Position numbers and translations under genes: made by a program | Part shown: positions 51,231 through 61,074 of the stretch, piece by piece | Layout of the letters: each line of letters opens with the position of its first letter | Position numbering within the stretch: the first letter of the stretch is position 1 | Assembly (NCBI RefSeq): GCF_001011035.1 | Contig: NZ_CP011492.1 | Span: 1,743,501 to 1,807,500 of the forward strand | DNA length: 64,000 bases | DNA from: Streptomyces sp. CNQ-509 | GTDB lineage: Bacteria; Actinomycetota; Actinomycetes; Streptomycetales; Streptomycetaceae | Direction of reading: 5' to 3' | Notes under the pieces: model-generated | What the model was told of the DNA's origin: nothing | The model's input: the letters and a program-made list of their open reading frames with translations, nothing else | The model's database searches: none

Positions 51231-54200
51231 TTACGTTCCGGGTGCGGGCTCGGACGCTCCTTGCCCCTCGAAGTCGATCCAGTTGACATTGGAGCCGCCG
51301 CTGACCTGTACGAAGTACAGCGGCCCGGTCACCGTGGTCGAGTCACCGACCGGCTGGGCGGAGAAGTTCTGGTACGTCTGCCAGCCGCCGGTACCCGAGA
51401 CCTGGATCGTCGCAACGGTCGGCCCGGTGTCAGGATCGCCGGTGCGGACCTCCCACGTCGCGCCGCTGGAGGGGCTTGCCGCGCGAAGCGTGATCCGATC
51501 GAGGCGACTGAGGTTCATGACGTCCCACCCGAACCAGTCGCCCGGCTCGATGTAGCCGACGTTCTTGCCGCCGCCCCCGACGTCACTGGTGGTCTCGATC
51601 TGGACCCCGGCGGTGCCGCCCGAGGTCGATCCCTTCAGCCGACCGTGCTGGTCGAAGAACTCGGCCTCGGTGCGCTTGGTGTGCAGCACCACCGCGTCCT
51701 CGCCCGTGAGCGGGGAGACGTCGGCGGCGCCCCCGTCGGTATACGTGGCCGTGACCACGCCGAATACGTTCTCTCCGATATGGCCCGCGTCCCCGGGGAG
51801 CACGAAGCTCCCGCTGCAGCCGCGGTACTGTTCGTAGCCGTGCGGGTGGTCATCGTGGCCGAGCCCGGGCTGGACGACCACGTTCTGGCAGTCGATCGTG
51901 CCGTCCTCGGGGTCGTTGACCTCGACCTCGTACCGGATGGTGTCGCCGAACTCGAAGAATCCGCCGTCGGTGGGAAGGACCAACTCCACCTCAGGGGCGG
52001 TGTTGCCGACCGTGATGGCGATACTGGACACACCGGTGCGTCCGTCAGGGTCCGTCACCGTCAGGCGTGCGGTGTAGTCCCCGACGGTCTCGTAGGTGTG
52101 CGTGGGAGCCACGTCGGTGCTGTCGGTGGTGCCGTCACCGTCGACATCCCACGCGTAGGTGAGTTTCTGTCCGTCTCGGTCCTTCGATTCCGACCCGTCG
52201 AATGCGACCGTGAGAGGGGCCGGGCCCGATGTCCTGTCCGCGGTGGCGTGGGCAGTCGGTGCTCGGTTCCCCTGGACGTAGTCGATACGGTAGATGCCCG
52301 AGTCGGCGTTGTTGCCGCCGAAGCCGCTGCCCCACTCGATCATGTAGAGCGCGCCGTCGGGGCCGAACTGCAGGGCGTGCGGACGGGTGAGGTTCAATTC
52401 CGCGAGGATGCGGTTGACGTCGGTGTACGCGCGCCTGGTCCGGTCGAGTTGGACCGTGAAGAGACGGCTGTTGTTCCAGTCGGCCCAGATCGCCTTGCCG
52501 TCGAAGTACGCGGGCCACTTGCGTCCGGAGTCCAGGTCCGGGTCGTAGCGGTAGCTGCCCGAGGTCATCGGCGCACCGCTGCCGCCGATCTCGGGCACAC
52601 CGGTCGACGACTTGCCCTGCCACATCGTGGCGGGTTCGGCCGATGGCAGCTTGGTCAGTCCGGTGTTGTTCGGCGAGTTGTTCGTGGGAGCCGAGCAGTC
52701 GAACTCCGGGCCCGGGGTGTCGGTGGCGAAGTCGTAGTCCCGGTAGGCCGTGTTGGCGCCGACGCAGTACGGCCAGCCGTAGAAGCCCGGCTTGCGGACG
52801 ATGTTCCACTCGACGCGGCCGTCCGGGCCGCGGTCCGGGCTCGGCGACCCGGCGTCGGGGCCGTAGTCGGCGACGAACAGGCCGCCGGTCTCTTCGTCGA
52901 GTCCGATCCGGAAGGGGTTACGGAATCCCATGGCGTAGATCTCGGGCCGTGTCCGGTCGTCACCGTCGTCGAAGAGGTTTCCCTTCGGCACGGCGTACCT
53001 GCCGTCGGGCTTGGGCCTGATCCGCAGGATCTTGCCGTTGAGACTGTCGGTGTTGGCGGAGGTGCGCTGGGCGTCCCATGCCGAGCGCCCCGGACGCTCG
53101 TCGATGGGCGCGTACCCCGACGACGCGAACGGGTTGGTGTTGTCGCCGGTGGCTATGTAGAGGTTGCCCTTGTGGTCGAACTCCAGCGCCCCACCCGCGT
53201 GACAGCATTGGTCCCGCTGGGTGTCGACGGTCAGCACGACCTTCTCCGACGACATGTCGAGAGTGCCGCCCTTCAGGGTGAACCGGCTGACGCGGTCGAC
53301 GGCTTTGTCGCCCTGGGGCGAGTAGTACAGGTAGAGGTGCCCGTTGGTCGTGTAGTCGGGGTCGAGCGCGATGCCCAGGAGCCCGAACTCCTGGCCGGTG
53401 TAGACGTTGAGGTGGCCAGCCGTCGACGTGCCGCCGTCGGCGGCGATGACCTTCACGTCGCCGTTGCGGTCGATGTAGACGACCTGGCCGTCGTCGGCGA
53501 CCGCCAGCTCCATCGGGTTCGCCGTGTTGTCGTCGAGGGTGACCTTCTCGAAGCTGTCGGTGAGCGTGGCCGCGCAGTCGGCGTTCTCGACACCCGCCGC
53601 GGTGCGGATCCCGCCCAGGAGGTGGCGCAGGAACTTCGGATCCGAGAAGGACTCGGCGGTGTGGCCCATGCCTGTGTACCAGGACCGACCACCGTCGTAC
53701 CCCTGGCACCAGGTGATCGGGTGCTCCGGCCCCATGTCGCCGCCGCTGTACGTCGATTCGTCCAGCGACGCGAGCACGTGCACCTTCCCGCGCGGGTTCT
53801 CGCGGTAGTTGTACCACTCGTCGAACCTGCTCCAGGTCGGCGCGAAGCCGGCGGTCGACGGGTGTGCCGGGTCCTCCACCTTCACGGTGGCGTTCTGCTG
53901 GGCCGGGTGGTTCTTGAAGTAGGCACCCACCAGTTCGCCGTACCACGGCCATGCGTATTCGGTGTCGGACGCGGCGTGCACACCGGCATAGCCGCCGCCG
54001 GACCGGATATAGCGCTCGAATGCGGCCTGCTGGGCCTGGTCGAGTACGTCGCCCGTCGTCGAGAGCCAGACCACGACGTCGTAGCGGGCGAGGTTCTCGT
54101 CCGTGAACGCCGATGCGTCCTCCGTGGTGTCTACGGTGAACCCCTCGTCGTCACCGAGCTTGCGGATCGCGTCGATCCCGGCCGGGATCGAGGAATGCCG

Positions 54201-54377
54201 GAATCCGGCTGTCTTGCTGAAAACCAGGGCGGAGAACTGCTCGGTATCGGGCTGGTCGGCCTGGGCGGCGGTCGGAATCGCGATGATCCCGCCGAGTGTG
54301 AACACGATCAAGCCCACCAGAATCCGCGTTGTCCCGCGGCGTATTCGTGCTCTGAGCTGGGTCGTGATGTCTCTCAT
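51231..54377 (-). CDS. Secreted ThuA / sorbosone-dehydrogenase / PKD / CBM mosaic protein
   Basis: 1048 aa, Sec signal peptide (helix ~18-35, cleavage near AQA). Domains: ThuA-like (~45-265: ALVFSKTAGFRHSSIPAGID, GGGYAGVHAASDTEYAWPWY, PITWCQGYDGGRSWYTGMGH); glucose/sorbosone-dehydrogenase propeller (~285-690: FGLLGIALDPDYTTNGHLYL, HAGGALEFDHKGNLYIATGD, MGFRNPFRIGLDEETGGLFV, RPHALQFGPDGALYMIEWG); PKD (~710-800); a beta domain (~805-890); a C-terminal CBM6-like module (~900-1045, GYIEPGDWFGWDVMNLSRLD). Likely oxidises or binds a carbohydrate outside the cell. AAGGAGG stands six bases before ATG 54377. Confidence 0.88.
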   Translation of the reverse strand: MRDITTQLRARIRRGTTRILVGLIVFTLGGIIAIPTAAQADQPDTEQFSALVFSKTAGFRHSSIPAGIDAIRKLGDDEGFTVDTTEDASAFTDENLARYDVVVWLSTTGDVLDQAQQAAFERYIRSGGGYAGVHAASDTEYAWPWYGELVGAYFKNHPAQQNATVKVEDPAHPSTAGFAPTWSRFDEWYNYRENPRGKVHVLASLDESTYSGGDMGPEHPITWCQGYDGGRSWYTGMGHTAESFSDPKFLRHLLGGIRTAAGVENADCAATLTDSFEKVTLDDNTANPMELAVADDGQVVYIDRNGDVKVIAADGGTSTAGHLNVYTGQEFGLLGIALDPDYTTNGHLYLYYSPQGDKAVDRVSRFTLKGGTLDMSSEKVVLTVDTQRDQCCHAGGALEFDHKGNLYIATGDNTNPFASSGYAPIDERPGRSAWDAQRTSANTDSLNGKILRIRPKPDGRYAVPKGNLFDDGDDRTRPEIYAMGFRNPFRIGLDEETGGLFVADYGPDAGSPSPDRGPDGRVEWNIVRKPGFYGWPYCVGANTAYRDYDFATDTPGPEFDCSAPTNNSPNNTGLTKLPSAEPATMWQGKSSTGVPEIGGSGAPMTSGSYRYDPDLDSGRKWPAYFDGKAIWADWNNSRLFTVQLDRTRRAYTDVNRILAELNLTRPHALQFGPDGALYMIEWGSGFGGNNADSGIYRIDYVQGNRAPTAHATADRTSGPAPLTVAFDGSESKDRDGQKLTYAWDVDGDGTTDSTDVAPTHTYETVGDYTARLTVTDPDGRTGVSSIAITVGNTAPEVELVLPTDGGFFEFGDTIRYEVEVNDPEDGTIDCQNVVVQPGLGHDDHPHGYEQYRGCSGSFVLPGDAGHIGENVFGVVTATYTDGGAADVSPLTGEDAVVLHTKRTEAEFFDQHGRLKGSTSGGTAGVQIETTSDVGGGGKNVGYIEPGDWFGWDVMNLSRLDRITLRAASPSSGATWEVRTGDPDTGPTVATIQVSGTGGWQTYQNFSAQPVGDSTTVTGPLYFVQVSGGSNVNWIDFEGQGASEPAPGT

Positions 54378-54727
54378 CACGAGCCTCCTTGATCAGTACC
54401 GGTGCACCCGGCCGGGACCGGCCGGACACGCTTGTTCGGCGTGCCGTACTCCCACGTGGCCCGTCCCCGCAGGGGAAGAGCCGGGGCGGAGCAGCATGCT
54501 GCCGTTGGGGCCTCAGCCGGCTCCGGCGAGACTTCCCCTCCTGTTTCACTCACTGGTGCAGGCCCTCGTCGGCATACATGGGGGGTCTCGCCCTGAGGAC
54601 GAGCAGGACGTCGCCTCGACGACGGCCCGTAGCGCCGCGCGTGCTTGCGGCTGCGGACGTCTTCGGCCGGCCGGCCGCCGCCGTTGCCGCCGCGCGCACG
54701 CCGGTGATCGGCGCTGCCGACCACGAC
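54378..54727. other. 350-bp gap between two ThuA genes
   Basis: No supported gene. It separates two genes on the minus strand, so the large mosaic gene may have its own promoter here. Contains scattered GC-rich palindromes such as GGCCGGCCGGCCG near 54665 but no clear terminator or operator. Confidence 0.5.
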
Positions 54728-55387
54728 TCAACGGCTTGCCCACAGGAGCCCTCTTTCGGTGAGGGTGCGCACGTGCGGATTTCTGAAGTCGTCCGGACCG
54801 TGACCGACGGTGGACACGAAGACGCGGCCCTTGCCCCACGTCCTGACCCACACCGCGGGGATATTCACCGACCGCCGGCGCGTGTCATCGGCATCGAACG
54901 TGAGCGTGGCGAGTACGTCGTTCAAGGGGTCGTTCAGGGCCCAGTACGGCTCGGTGTCGACGTCGAAGTCGCCGAGCCCGGCGATGACCGGGTGGTCGGC
55001 GTATTCCGCGGTCAGGTGTATCCGGTGCCGGCGGGGACCCTGCGGGCACGTGAGGAACTTCCCGCCGGTCAGCAACTGGTAGTCGAGGTCTTCGCGAAAC
55101 GCGTCGACGACCCCGCCGTGCCAGCCGGCGAATCCCGTTCCCGCCCGGACTGCTGCGATCAGTCCGGCGCTCTCACCGGCGGTGATGTCACCCCTCGTCC
55201 AGCACTGCACGATCAGGTCCGTCTCGGCCAGCAGATCCTCGTCCTCGTAGACCTCCAGGGAGTCCTCGACCAGGATCCGAAAGCCGTTACCACGGAGGAA
55301 CGGCATGAAGAGGTTCGTCGTCTGAACGGGAAAGTTGCCGTCCCAGCCGCCTCGCACCACCAACGCCTGCCGATGTCCGGAGGTCAT
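54728..55387 (-). CDS. ThuA-domain protein (trehalose-utilisation-like), short form
   Basis: 219 aa, cytoplasmic. Class-I-amidotransferase-like fold: RQALVVRGGWDGNFPVQTTN, LIVQCWTRGDITAGESAGLI, GTGFAGWHGGVVDAFREDLD (~90-109), HVPIT-like HPVIAGLGDFDVDTEPYWAL, and VWVRTWGKGRVFVSTVGHGP at the end. ThuA proteins in rhizobia act in 3-keto-disaccharide metabolism; a direct reaction for this one is unknown. ATG 55387 follows AGGAGACAGCCCC. First gene downstream of the LacI regulator, behind a candidate operator. Confidence 0.87.
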   Translation of the reverse strand: MTSGHRQALVVRGGWDGNFPVQTTNLFMPFLRGNGFRILVEDSLEVYEDEDLLAETDLIVQCWTRGDITAGESAGLIAAVRAGTGFAGWHGGVVDAFREDLDYQLLTGGKFLTCPQGPRRHRIHLTAEYADHPVIAGLGDFDVDTEPYWALNDPLNDVLATLTFDADDTRRRSVNIPAVWVRTWGKGRVFVSTVGHGPDDFRNPHVRTLTERGLLWASR

Positions 55388-55494
55388 GGGGCTGTCTCCT
55401 TTCGCCTGTCGGGCCACGTGGCGGCCTCGGCCGATGTTTCCCGCGGAGCACGTCCCAGGTGTTGCGGATCGTGAGGCGACGGTACCGACTCCGC

Positions 55495-55506
55495 AAAGTT
55501 GCGAAA
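55495..55506 (-). promoter_or_regulatory. Candidate LacI operator, ThuA side
   Basis: On the minus strand TTTCGCAACTTT, ~108 bases before the ThuA start. It matches the site at 56876-56887 at 11 of 12 bases, each oriented toward the gene it precedes. The flanks are AT-rich (AAAAAATTATCG on the plus strand). Confidence 0.45.
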
Positions 55507-55680
55507 AAATTATCGACCGGCAGCAGACTCTAGGAACGCACCGCACAAACGTCAAGGTGTCGGACACGGCCGCCCGAAGATTCTCGGCAGGATTCGCCGG
55601 AACCTGCCCGCAGCGCCGTGCCGCGAACTGCTGCCGCCCACCCGATGACTGCGGTCGGCATGGGGAGAGCCGTACTCCGG

Positions 55681-56712
55681 TCAGTCGCGGTGGGCTGTGC
55701 TGTCGCGGACGACCAGGGTCGTGGCCAGTTCGACGCGGGGACTTTCGGGCTCGTCGCCGTTCATCAGCCGGAGCAGTGTCCGCAGCGCGCTGCCGCCCAT
55801 GTCCTTCAGCGGCTGGCGCACCGTCGTCAACGCCGGGGAGACCCACCGCGCCTCGGGCAGGTCGTCGAAGCCGACGACGCTGACGTCCTCCGGCACGCGC
55901 AGCCCGGCTGCGGCCAGGGCCTCGTATCCGCCGATGGCCATGTGGTCGGAGCAGATGAACAGTGCCGTCGGCGGCTCGGGCAGCTCGCAGAGCGCCCGTA
56001 CCTGCTCCGCGCCGCTGGCGCGGTCGTAGGTCCCGTACCGGATCATCGCCGGATCCCCGTCGATGCCTGCCGCCGACATGGCGGAGCGGTAGCCGGCGGT
56101 GCGCGCCCGTGCGTAGAGGTGGTGCGGCGGCCCGGTGACCAGCGCGATACGCCGGTGCCCGCGGTCCAGGAGATGGGTGGTCGCCTCGTAGGCACCCGCC
56201 CAGTTCGTCGTACCCACGGAGACTACGTCGGGCGGCGGATCGCTGAGCGGATCGATGACGACGATGGGGATGCGCGCCTGTCGCAGGCGGGTGAGCTGGT
56301 GGGGGGTCGGCTCGATGAGTCCCAGGACCACGCCGGCACTGCCGCGCTCCACCACGCGGTCGACCCAGTCCTGTGCGCCACGGTTGTTCGCCGAGGCGCC
56401 CGATCGGGCCGCGGAGATCACGACGTGCACTCCCGCCTCGTACGCCGCCGCTTCCAGGCCGCTGGCGACGCTCGCGGGCCACGATCCGTCGAGCCCGCTC
56501 ATCACCAGGTCGAGAGCGCGGACGGCCGACGCGGACAGCGATACGCCGCGGCGCGTGTACTGATGCTGGCGCAGGGCGGAGTCGACCTTGGCGCGGGTGT
56601 CCGTCGAGACATCGTCCCGGCCGTTCAAGACCTTGGAAACGGTGGAGATCGACACGCCGGCCGTCTCCGCGATCTGCGCGAGCGTGGGCCGCGGTGTCCT
56701 GATTCCGGTCAC
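55681..56712 (-). CDS. LacI-family regulator of the ThuA island
   Basis: 343 aa. HTH PTLAQIAETAGVSISTVSKV then LNGRDDVSTDTRAKVDSALR, hinge SLSASAVRALDLVM, effector domain with PTALFICSDHMAIGGYEALA and VSVVGFDDLPEARWVSPALT. GTG 56712 has a weak GAGAG site; an ATG at 56748 would add 12 residues. It stands between two ThuA-containing units transcribed away from it on both sides, and both carry the TTTCGnAACTTT site, so it probably controls both. The inducer is unknown, presumably a sugar. Confidence 0.9.
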   Translation of the reverse strand: MTGIRTPRPTLAQIAETAGVSISTVSKVLNGRDDVSTDTRAKVDSALRQHQYTRRGVSLSASAVRALDLVMSGLDGSWPASVASGLEAAAYEAGVHVVISAARSGASANNRGAQDWVDRVVERGSAGVVLGLIEPTPHQLTRLRQARIPIVVIDPLSDPPPDVVSVGTTNWAGAYEATTHLLDRGHRRIALVTGPPHHLYARARTAGYRSAMSAAGIDGDPAMIRYGTYDRASGAEQVRALCELPEPPTALFICSDHMAIGGYEALAAAGLRVPEDVSVVGFDDLPEARWVSPALTTVRQPLKDMGGSALRTLLRLMNGDEPESPRVELATTLVVRDSTAHRD

Positions 56713-56875
56713 GGATCTACTCTCTGCTCTCCCGATAATTTTCGTCATGCCATGGCTCTCGCTCAGGAGATTACCGTGCGGTTCACCTGTACGCCTGACC
56801 CGCTTCCCTTCGCGAGGGGCCGCCTCCGGGATCTTGACGGTCCTCATCGGGCGGTCTACCGTGCGCATCGAGCGG

Positions 56876-56887
56876 TTTCGAAACTTT
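56876..56887 (+). promoter_or_regulatory. Candidate LacI operator, Gfo/Idh side
   Basis: TTTCGAAACTTT, ~75 bases before the ThuA gene at 56962; its core GTTTCGAAAC (56875-56884) is a perfect palindrome with central CG, as LacI sites usually have. Counterpart of 55495-55506. Confidence 0.5.
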
Positions 56888-56961
56888 TTGACAAGCTCCG
56901 CCCGAGGACATCGCGACGGATCTGGTGACGACGCACCAGCCGTCCTGGGAAGGACGGTGTC

Positions 56962-57735
56962 ATGGCATCGTCAATGCCGCCGCGGGGCCCCCTGCGGGTC
57001 ACCGTCTGGGGCGAGGGCCTGCACGAGCAGCGCGATGCCGAGGTCGCCAAGAGGTATCCGCAGGGTATGCATGGCGCCGTCGCCGACGGTGTCTCCGACC
57101 ACCTCGGCCAGGAGGCGCGGGTGCGCACGGCGACGCTGGGGGAGCCCGAGCACGGCTTGACCGAGGAGGTGCTCGCGGCGACGGACGTCCTCACCTGGTG
57201 GGGGCAGCTCGCTCACCGCGAGGTCTCCGACGAGGTCGTGAAGCGGGTGCATCGCCGGGTGCTGGCCGGGATGGGCCTGATCGTGCTGCACTCGGGGCAC
57301 TTGTCGAAGATCTTCACGCGGCTCATGGGCACCACCTGCACCCTGCGCTGGCGCAGTGCGGGGGACCGCGAGCTGATCTGGACGACGGCGCCCTCCCATC
57401 CCATCGCCGCCGGTGTGCCGCACCCCATCGTCATCGAACAGCAGGAGATGTACGGGGAGTTCTTCGACATCCCGACCCCCGACGAGCTGATCTTCATCAG
57501 CTCCTTCAGCGGTGGTGAGGTCTTCCGCAGCGGCTGCACCTTCCGGCGCGGTCACGGCAAGATCTTCTACTTCAGCCCGGGGGACCAGGACTACCCCGTC
57601 TATCACCACCCGCACGTACGACGCGTCATCGCCAACGCCGTCCGGTGGGCAGCCCCCGACGCCGACCACGCGAGGCCACGACTGATCCACAGCGGGACAG
57701 ACTGGTTCCTCAACGGCGACGGCGTACGGGAATGA
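56962..57735 (+). CDS. ThuA-domain protein, trehalose-utilisation type
   Basis: 257 aa. [20 protein letters not shown] then [13 protein letters not shown] are the classical ThuA start; [80 protein letters not shown] and the terminal [19 protein letters not shown] complete it. In Sinorhizobium ThuA/ThuB convert trehalose via 3-keto derivatives, with ThuB being a Gfo-type dehydrogenase; the next gene here is such a dehydrogenase and overlaps by four bases (ATGA). A ThuAB-like pair is therefore likely, substrate undetermined. Confidence 0.92.
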   Translation: MASSMPPRGPLRVTVWGEGLHEQRDAEVAKRYPQGMHGAVADGVSDHLGQEARVRTATLGEPEHGLTEEVLAATDVLTWWGQLAHREVSDEVVKRVHRRVLAGMGLIVLHSGHLSKIFTRLMGTTCTLRWRSAGDRELIWTTAPSHPIAAGVPHPIVIEQQEMYGEFFDIPTPDELIFISSFSGGEVFRSGCTFRRGHGKIFYFSPGDQDYPVYHHPHVRRVIANAVRWAAPDADHARPRLIHSGTDWFLNGDGVRE

Positions 57736-58919
57736 CCGAGCAGACCTCAGGGACCGAGCCGCCGTTCAGGACGGTTCCGGACGACGGCGAGCCGCTGCGG
57801 ATCCTCGTCGTCGGCGCCGGCCGCATGGCGCGGCTCTGGTTGCGCACCATCCTTGCCTCCCCCGAAACCATGCTGGTCGGGGTCGTCGACACCGCCCCGG
57901 CCGCAGCCGAGAAGGCCCTCGCGGAGACCGGCGCCCCGGACGTACCCACCGGACCGGACCTCACCGCGGTGGCGGCGGCCACCTCGCCGGACGCGGTCGT
58001 TGACGTGACCGTCCCCGCGGCACACCTGCCCGTCACCCTTGAGGCCCTCGCCCTCGGTCTGCCCGTCCTCGGCGAGAAGCCGCTCGCCGTCACTCTCCCG
58101 GAGGCACTGCGGCTGGCCGCCGCCGCCGAGCTGGCAGGCGAGCTGTTCATGGTCAGCCAGTCCCGCCGCTACCACCCGCACCTCTTCGCGTTCAAACAGC
58201 AGGCCGGCCGACTGGGCCGACTCGGCATCCTGACCACCGAGTTCTTCAGGGCGCCACGCTTCGGCGGCTTCCGCGACACAATGGATCACCCGCTGCTGCT
58301 CGACATGGCGATCCATCCGTTCGACACCGCCCGCTGGCTGCTGGACGCCGAGCCGGTCTCGGTTCGCTGCGAGGAGTACAATCCCGGCTGGAGCTGGTAC
58401 GCCGGTGCCGCCGCCACCACCGCCGTCTTCGAGATGACCGGGAACAGCCGCTACGTCTTCACCGGCAGCTGGTGCAGCCCCGGCCTGGAGACCTCCTGGA
58501 ACGGAGCCTGGCGGCTCAGCGGCGAACACGGCTCTATCACCTGGAACGGCGGCCGCCCCACCGCCGTCGAGATGACACCCGAACCGGGCGTGGACCGGGC
58601 GGCGGGACGCGCGCAGACAACGGCTGAACCGATGAAGGGCGTCGCCGGCTCCCTGGCCGCATTCGTGCACGCGCTACGCACGGGCACCGTACCCATGGGC
58701 GAGGTCCACGACAACGTCATGAGCCTGGCCATGGTGACGGGCGCCCTTGAGTCCGCGCTGACCGACCGCCGGATCCGCGTCGACGACCTCCTCGACGCCG
58801 CGCTCGCGGACGCCCTCGTGTCAGCCACCGGCCCGGAACGCGACCTCCTGTGCTCGCGGCCCCGTCGTCTCCTTCGCGGTCCTGCACGAGGACCGCTGGC
58901 GTCCGGGCCAGCCGACTGA
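57732..58919 (+). CDS. Gfo/Idh/MocA-family dehydrogenase
   Basis: 395 aa. N-terminal Rossmann domain [20 protein letters not shown], then [40 protein letters not shown] with the EKP motif, and C-terminal [20 protein letters not shown] (conserved D-x3-H). Oxidises a sugar or cyclitol with NAD(P). Translationally coupled to the ThuA gene (ATGA overlap), so the pair resembles ThuA-ThuB. The last ~30 residues are Arg/Pro/Gly-rich and may be read-through extension of an originally shorter protein. Confidence 0.9.
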   Translation: MTEQTSGTEPPFRTVPDDGEPLRILVVGAGRMARLWLRTILASPETMLVGVVDTAPAAAEKALAETGAPDVPTGPDLTAVAAATSPDAVVDVTVPAAHLPVTLEALALGLPVLGEKPLAVTLPEALRLAAAAELAGELFMVSQSRRYHPHLFAFKQQAGRLGRLGILTTEFFRAPRFGGFRDTMDHPLLLDMAIHPFDTARWLLDAEPVSVRCEEYNPGWSWYAGAAATTAVFEMTGNSRYVFTGSWCSPGLETSWNGAWRLSGEHGSITWNGGRPTAVEMTPEPGVDRAAGRAQTTAEPMKGVAGSLAAFVHALRTGTVPMGEVHDNVMSLAMVTGALESALTDRRIRVDDLLDAALADALVSATGPERDLLCSRPRRLLRGPARGPLASGPAD

Positions 58920-59195
58920 GCTTTCAGTTCGGTCGCCGATCGGGCGAGGTGCCGGTGTGCGCGACGCACGAGGCTCCGGGGTGCGGGGCGGGACCGACCA
59001 CCTGTGCCGGGCCCCGATCGCCGACGCTGCGGTCCGGCGCGGGCGGCAACCGGGACCGCTCCCGCCCGGCTAACGGACGGCTTCGGCCGTAACTCGCGGT
59101 AACAGTCCCGGATTCCGCCCCGTACGGAGCCCGACCGCCGACTTCTGCCACCTCACACGCACGCGCCCCGCGCAGAACCGCCGTCCGCCCCTGCG

Positions 59196-60392
59196 TCAAC
59201 CCCGCATGCGGCGGACCGCGCGGCGGCAGACCACCCGCACGAGGTCCTTCACCGGCACGTTGCGCACCGGCCGGTCCTCCAGTGCCGTACGGGCCGTCGG
59301 CGCCTCCGGCGGCGCGGATGCCGGCGGCGCGGCGGTCTTCGCGGCCAGCTCGGCGGAGGCCAGTATGCCGCCGAGTACCGCCTCCGTCGCCGCCTCCGTG
59401 GGGATCTCCCTCGCCGTCACCGGCTCCGCCGGGCTGCTCGGCCGCCGGGTCAGCGCGTCGAGGTCGCCCACGACCCGTGTCCCCGAAGCCGCGATGCCCG
59501 CCACGACCCGATCGGCGACCTCCGCCACGGCCTCCTCCGCCCACGGCGGAGTCGTGATGCGGGGTTCGTCCGGCGCCGGTTCGTACGCCTGCAGGCGCGG
59601 GACCACGCCCTCGCGGATCACCTTGCCCTGCCGCCACGTGCTCCAGTTGCGGTCCCGCAGCTTGCGGTTGAGCTGCAGCAGCAGCTCCGCCTCGCTCTGC
59701 GTCAGCGACGAGTTCCCGCCGCTCTCCTGCGGCTGCAGCACCTCCTCCGGCAGGTCCAGCAACTGCTCGAAGACGCGGAACTGCCACAGCGGCCGCGCCT
59801 CGTCCACGACCACCGCCGTCACGTTCTCGGGACCCGCGGCCGCCGCCCAGCGCTCGATCAGCTCGTCGTGCCGCTGCAGGTGCCAGAAGTCCGGCGTCGG
59901 CTCCTCGTACGGAGGCTTGCGCAGCATGGCGTCGAGCCAGGTCTCGTACGACTCGCAGAGCCCGTGCTTGACGTACTGCTGCCAGTGCGACGGCATGATC
60001 TTCCGCAGCGGCCGCAGCGTCACGACCACATGCACGCCGCTCACGCCGCCCGCACCCGCCAGTTCCTTCACCGCCCTTCGCGCCGCGTCCGCGGAAGCCG
60101 TCGCGAAGAACTCGCTGCTCGCGAAGAACCGCAGGTCACCTGCCTCCGCCGCCTCCCGGCAGAACGCCTCCCAGGGCTCCCTCTCCGCCGCCGTCGGATC
60201 CTTCCTGGCGATCGCGACCGCCGGATCCTTCGCCTGGCGGCCCGGCCCGGCGTAGACGACGCCGTGCTCCCTGAGGGTGTCGCGGGCCTGGTGGAAAGCG
60301 GCCTGGAGGGCGGTGGTGCCCGTCTTGTGGGGGCCGATGTGCAGCAGTCTCGTGCCCGGTGGAGTGGGGACGGTGCATCGCTCTTCCTGCAT
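59196..60392 (-). CDS. Sulfotransferase-like protein
   Basis: 398 aa, cytoplasmic. TRLLHIGPHKTGTTALQAAF near the start is the PAPS-binding loop of sulfotransferases. GVHVVVTLRPLRKIMPSHWQ (~123-142) is the second conserved strand with an Arg and Ser like those that bind 3'-phosphate. The rest (GLCESYETWLDAML, WHLQRHDELIERW, LPEEVLQPQESGGNSSLTQS) matches actinobacterial members with unknown acceptors. The last ~90 residues are Ala/Pro-rich. ATG 60392. It might sulfate a surface glycan, but nothing here links it to the EPS region. Confidence 0.75.
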   Translation of the reverse strand: MQEERCTVPTPPGTRLLHIGPHKTGTTALQAAFHQARDTLREHGVVYAGPGRQAKDPAVAIARKDPTAAEREPWEAFCREAAEAGDLRFFASSEFFATASADAARRAVKELAGAGGVSGVHVVVTLRPLRKIMPSHWQQYVKHGLCESYETWLDAMLRKPPYEEPTPDFWHLQRHDELIERWAAAAGPENVTAVVVDEARPLWQFRVFEQLLDLPEEVLQPQESGGNSSLTQSEAELLLQLNRKLRDRNWSTWRQGKVIREGVVPRLQAYEPAPDEPRITTPPWAEEAVAEVADRVVAGIAASGTRVVGDLDALTRRPSSPAEPVTAREIPTEAATEAVLGGILASAELAAKTAAPPASAPPEAPTARTALEDRPVRNVPVKDLVRVVCRRAVRRMRG

Positions 60393-60537
60393 GGAAGGGC
60401 CTTTCGTGTTCCGGAGGAGGGCCTCGATTCTGCAACGGCGTGGCTACCGGCCGGTGAGGTCAGGCCGAACAACGGGCAAACAAACGGCCCCCGGCCCGGC
60501 CGCGCAACTTTCGCTCCCGGTGATCGTTTCCCCGGTC

Positions 60538-61011
60538 GTGAACCTGACGAAGCCACGCCTTCGCCTCGCCGCCCTCGCGCTCGCCGCCGCGCTCGCCGGC
60601 GCCGCCGCGGCCACCGCCCCCGCCGCCCTCGCGGACGGCGACCCCACCCCGCCGGTCGCCCTGTCGCAGGCCGCGGAGCTGGAGCCGTACGTGCAGACGC
60701 ACCTGATGTTCGGCACGGTACGGCCCAACGGCGGCCCGGACGTCACCGACCGGCAGTTCCGCGGGTTCGTGGACGAGGTCGTCACCCCGCGTTTCCCCGC
60801 GGGACTCACCGTGGACGAGGTACGGGGCCAGTACCGCGACCGGCACGGCACCATCGAGCGGGAGCGCTCGTACGAGGTCTACCTGCTCTACCCGCTCACC
60901 GAGGCGCAGGAGCAGGACGCCCGGATCGAGGAGATCCGCGACGCCTACACGGCCCGGTTCGCGCAGGAGTCGGTGGCCCGGGTGGACGAGCCCGCCCGCG
61001 CCGGCTTCTGA
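60538..61011 (+). CDS. Secreted DUF3574 protein
   Basis: 157 aa. Signal peptide (KPRLRLAALALAAALAGAAA, cleavage near ALA-DG). The mature domain: YVQTHLMFGTVRPNGGPDVT, DRQFRGFVDEVVTPRFPAGL, RQYRDRHGTIERERSYEVYL-like and EEIRDAYTARFAQESVARVD is DUF3574, a small ferredoxin-like-fold domain. GTG 60538 without ribosome site; GTG 60520 is an alternative. Divergent from the sulfotransferase-like gene. Function unknown. Confidence 0.78.
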   Translation: MNLTKPRLRLAALALAAALAGAAAATAPAALADGDPTPPVALSQAAELEPYVQTHLMFGTVRPNGGPDVTDRQFRGFVDEVVTPRFPAGLTVDEVRGQYRDRHGTIERERSYEVYLLYPLTEAQEQDARIEEIRDAYTARFAQESVARVDEPARAGF

Positions 61012-61074
61012 CCCGGGCCGTCCCCGCGGCCCACCGGCACGAACCCGCCGTTCCGAGCCCTCCCCCGCCCGCCC

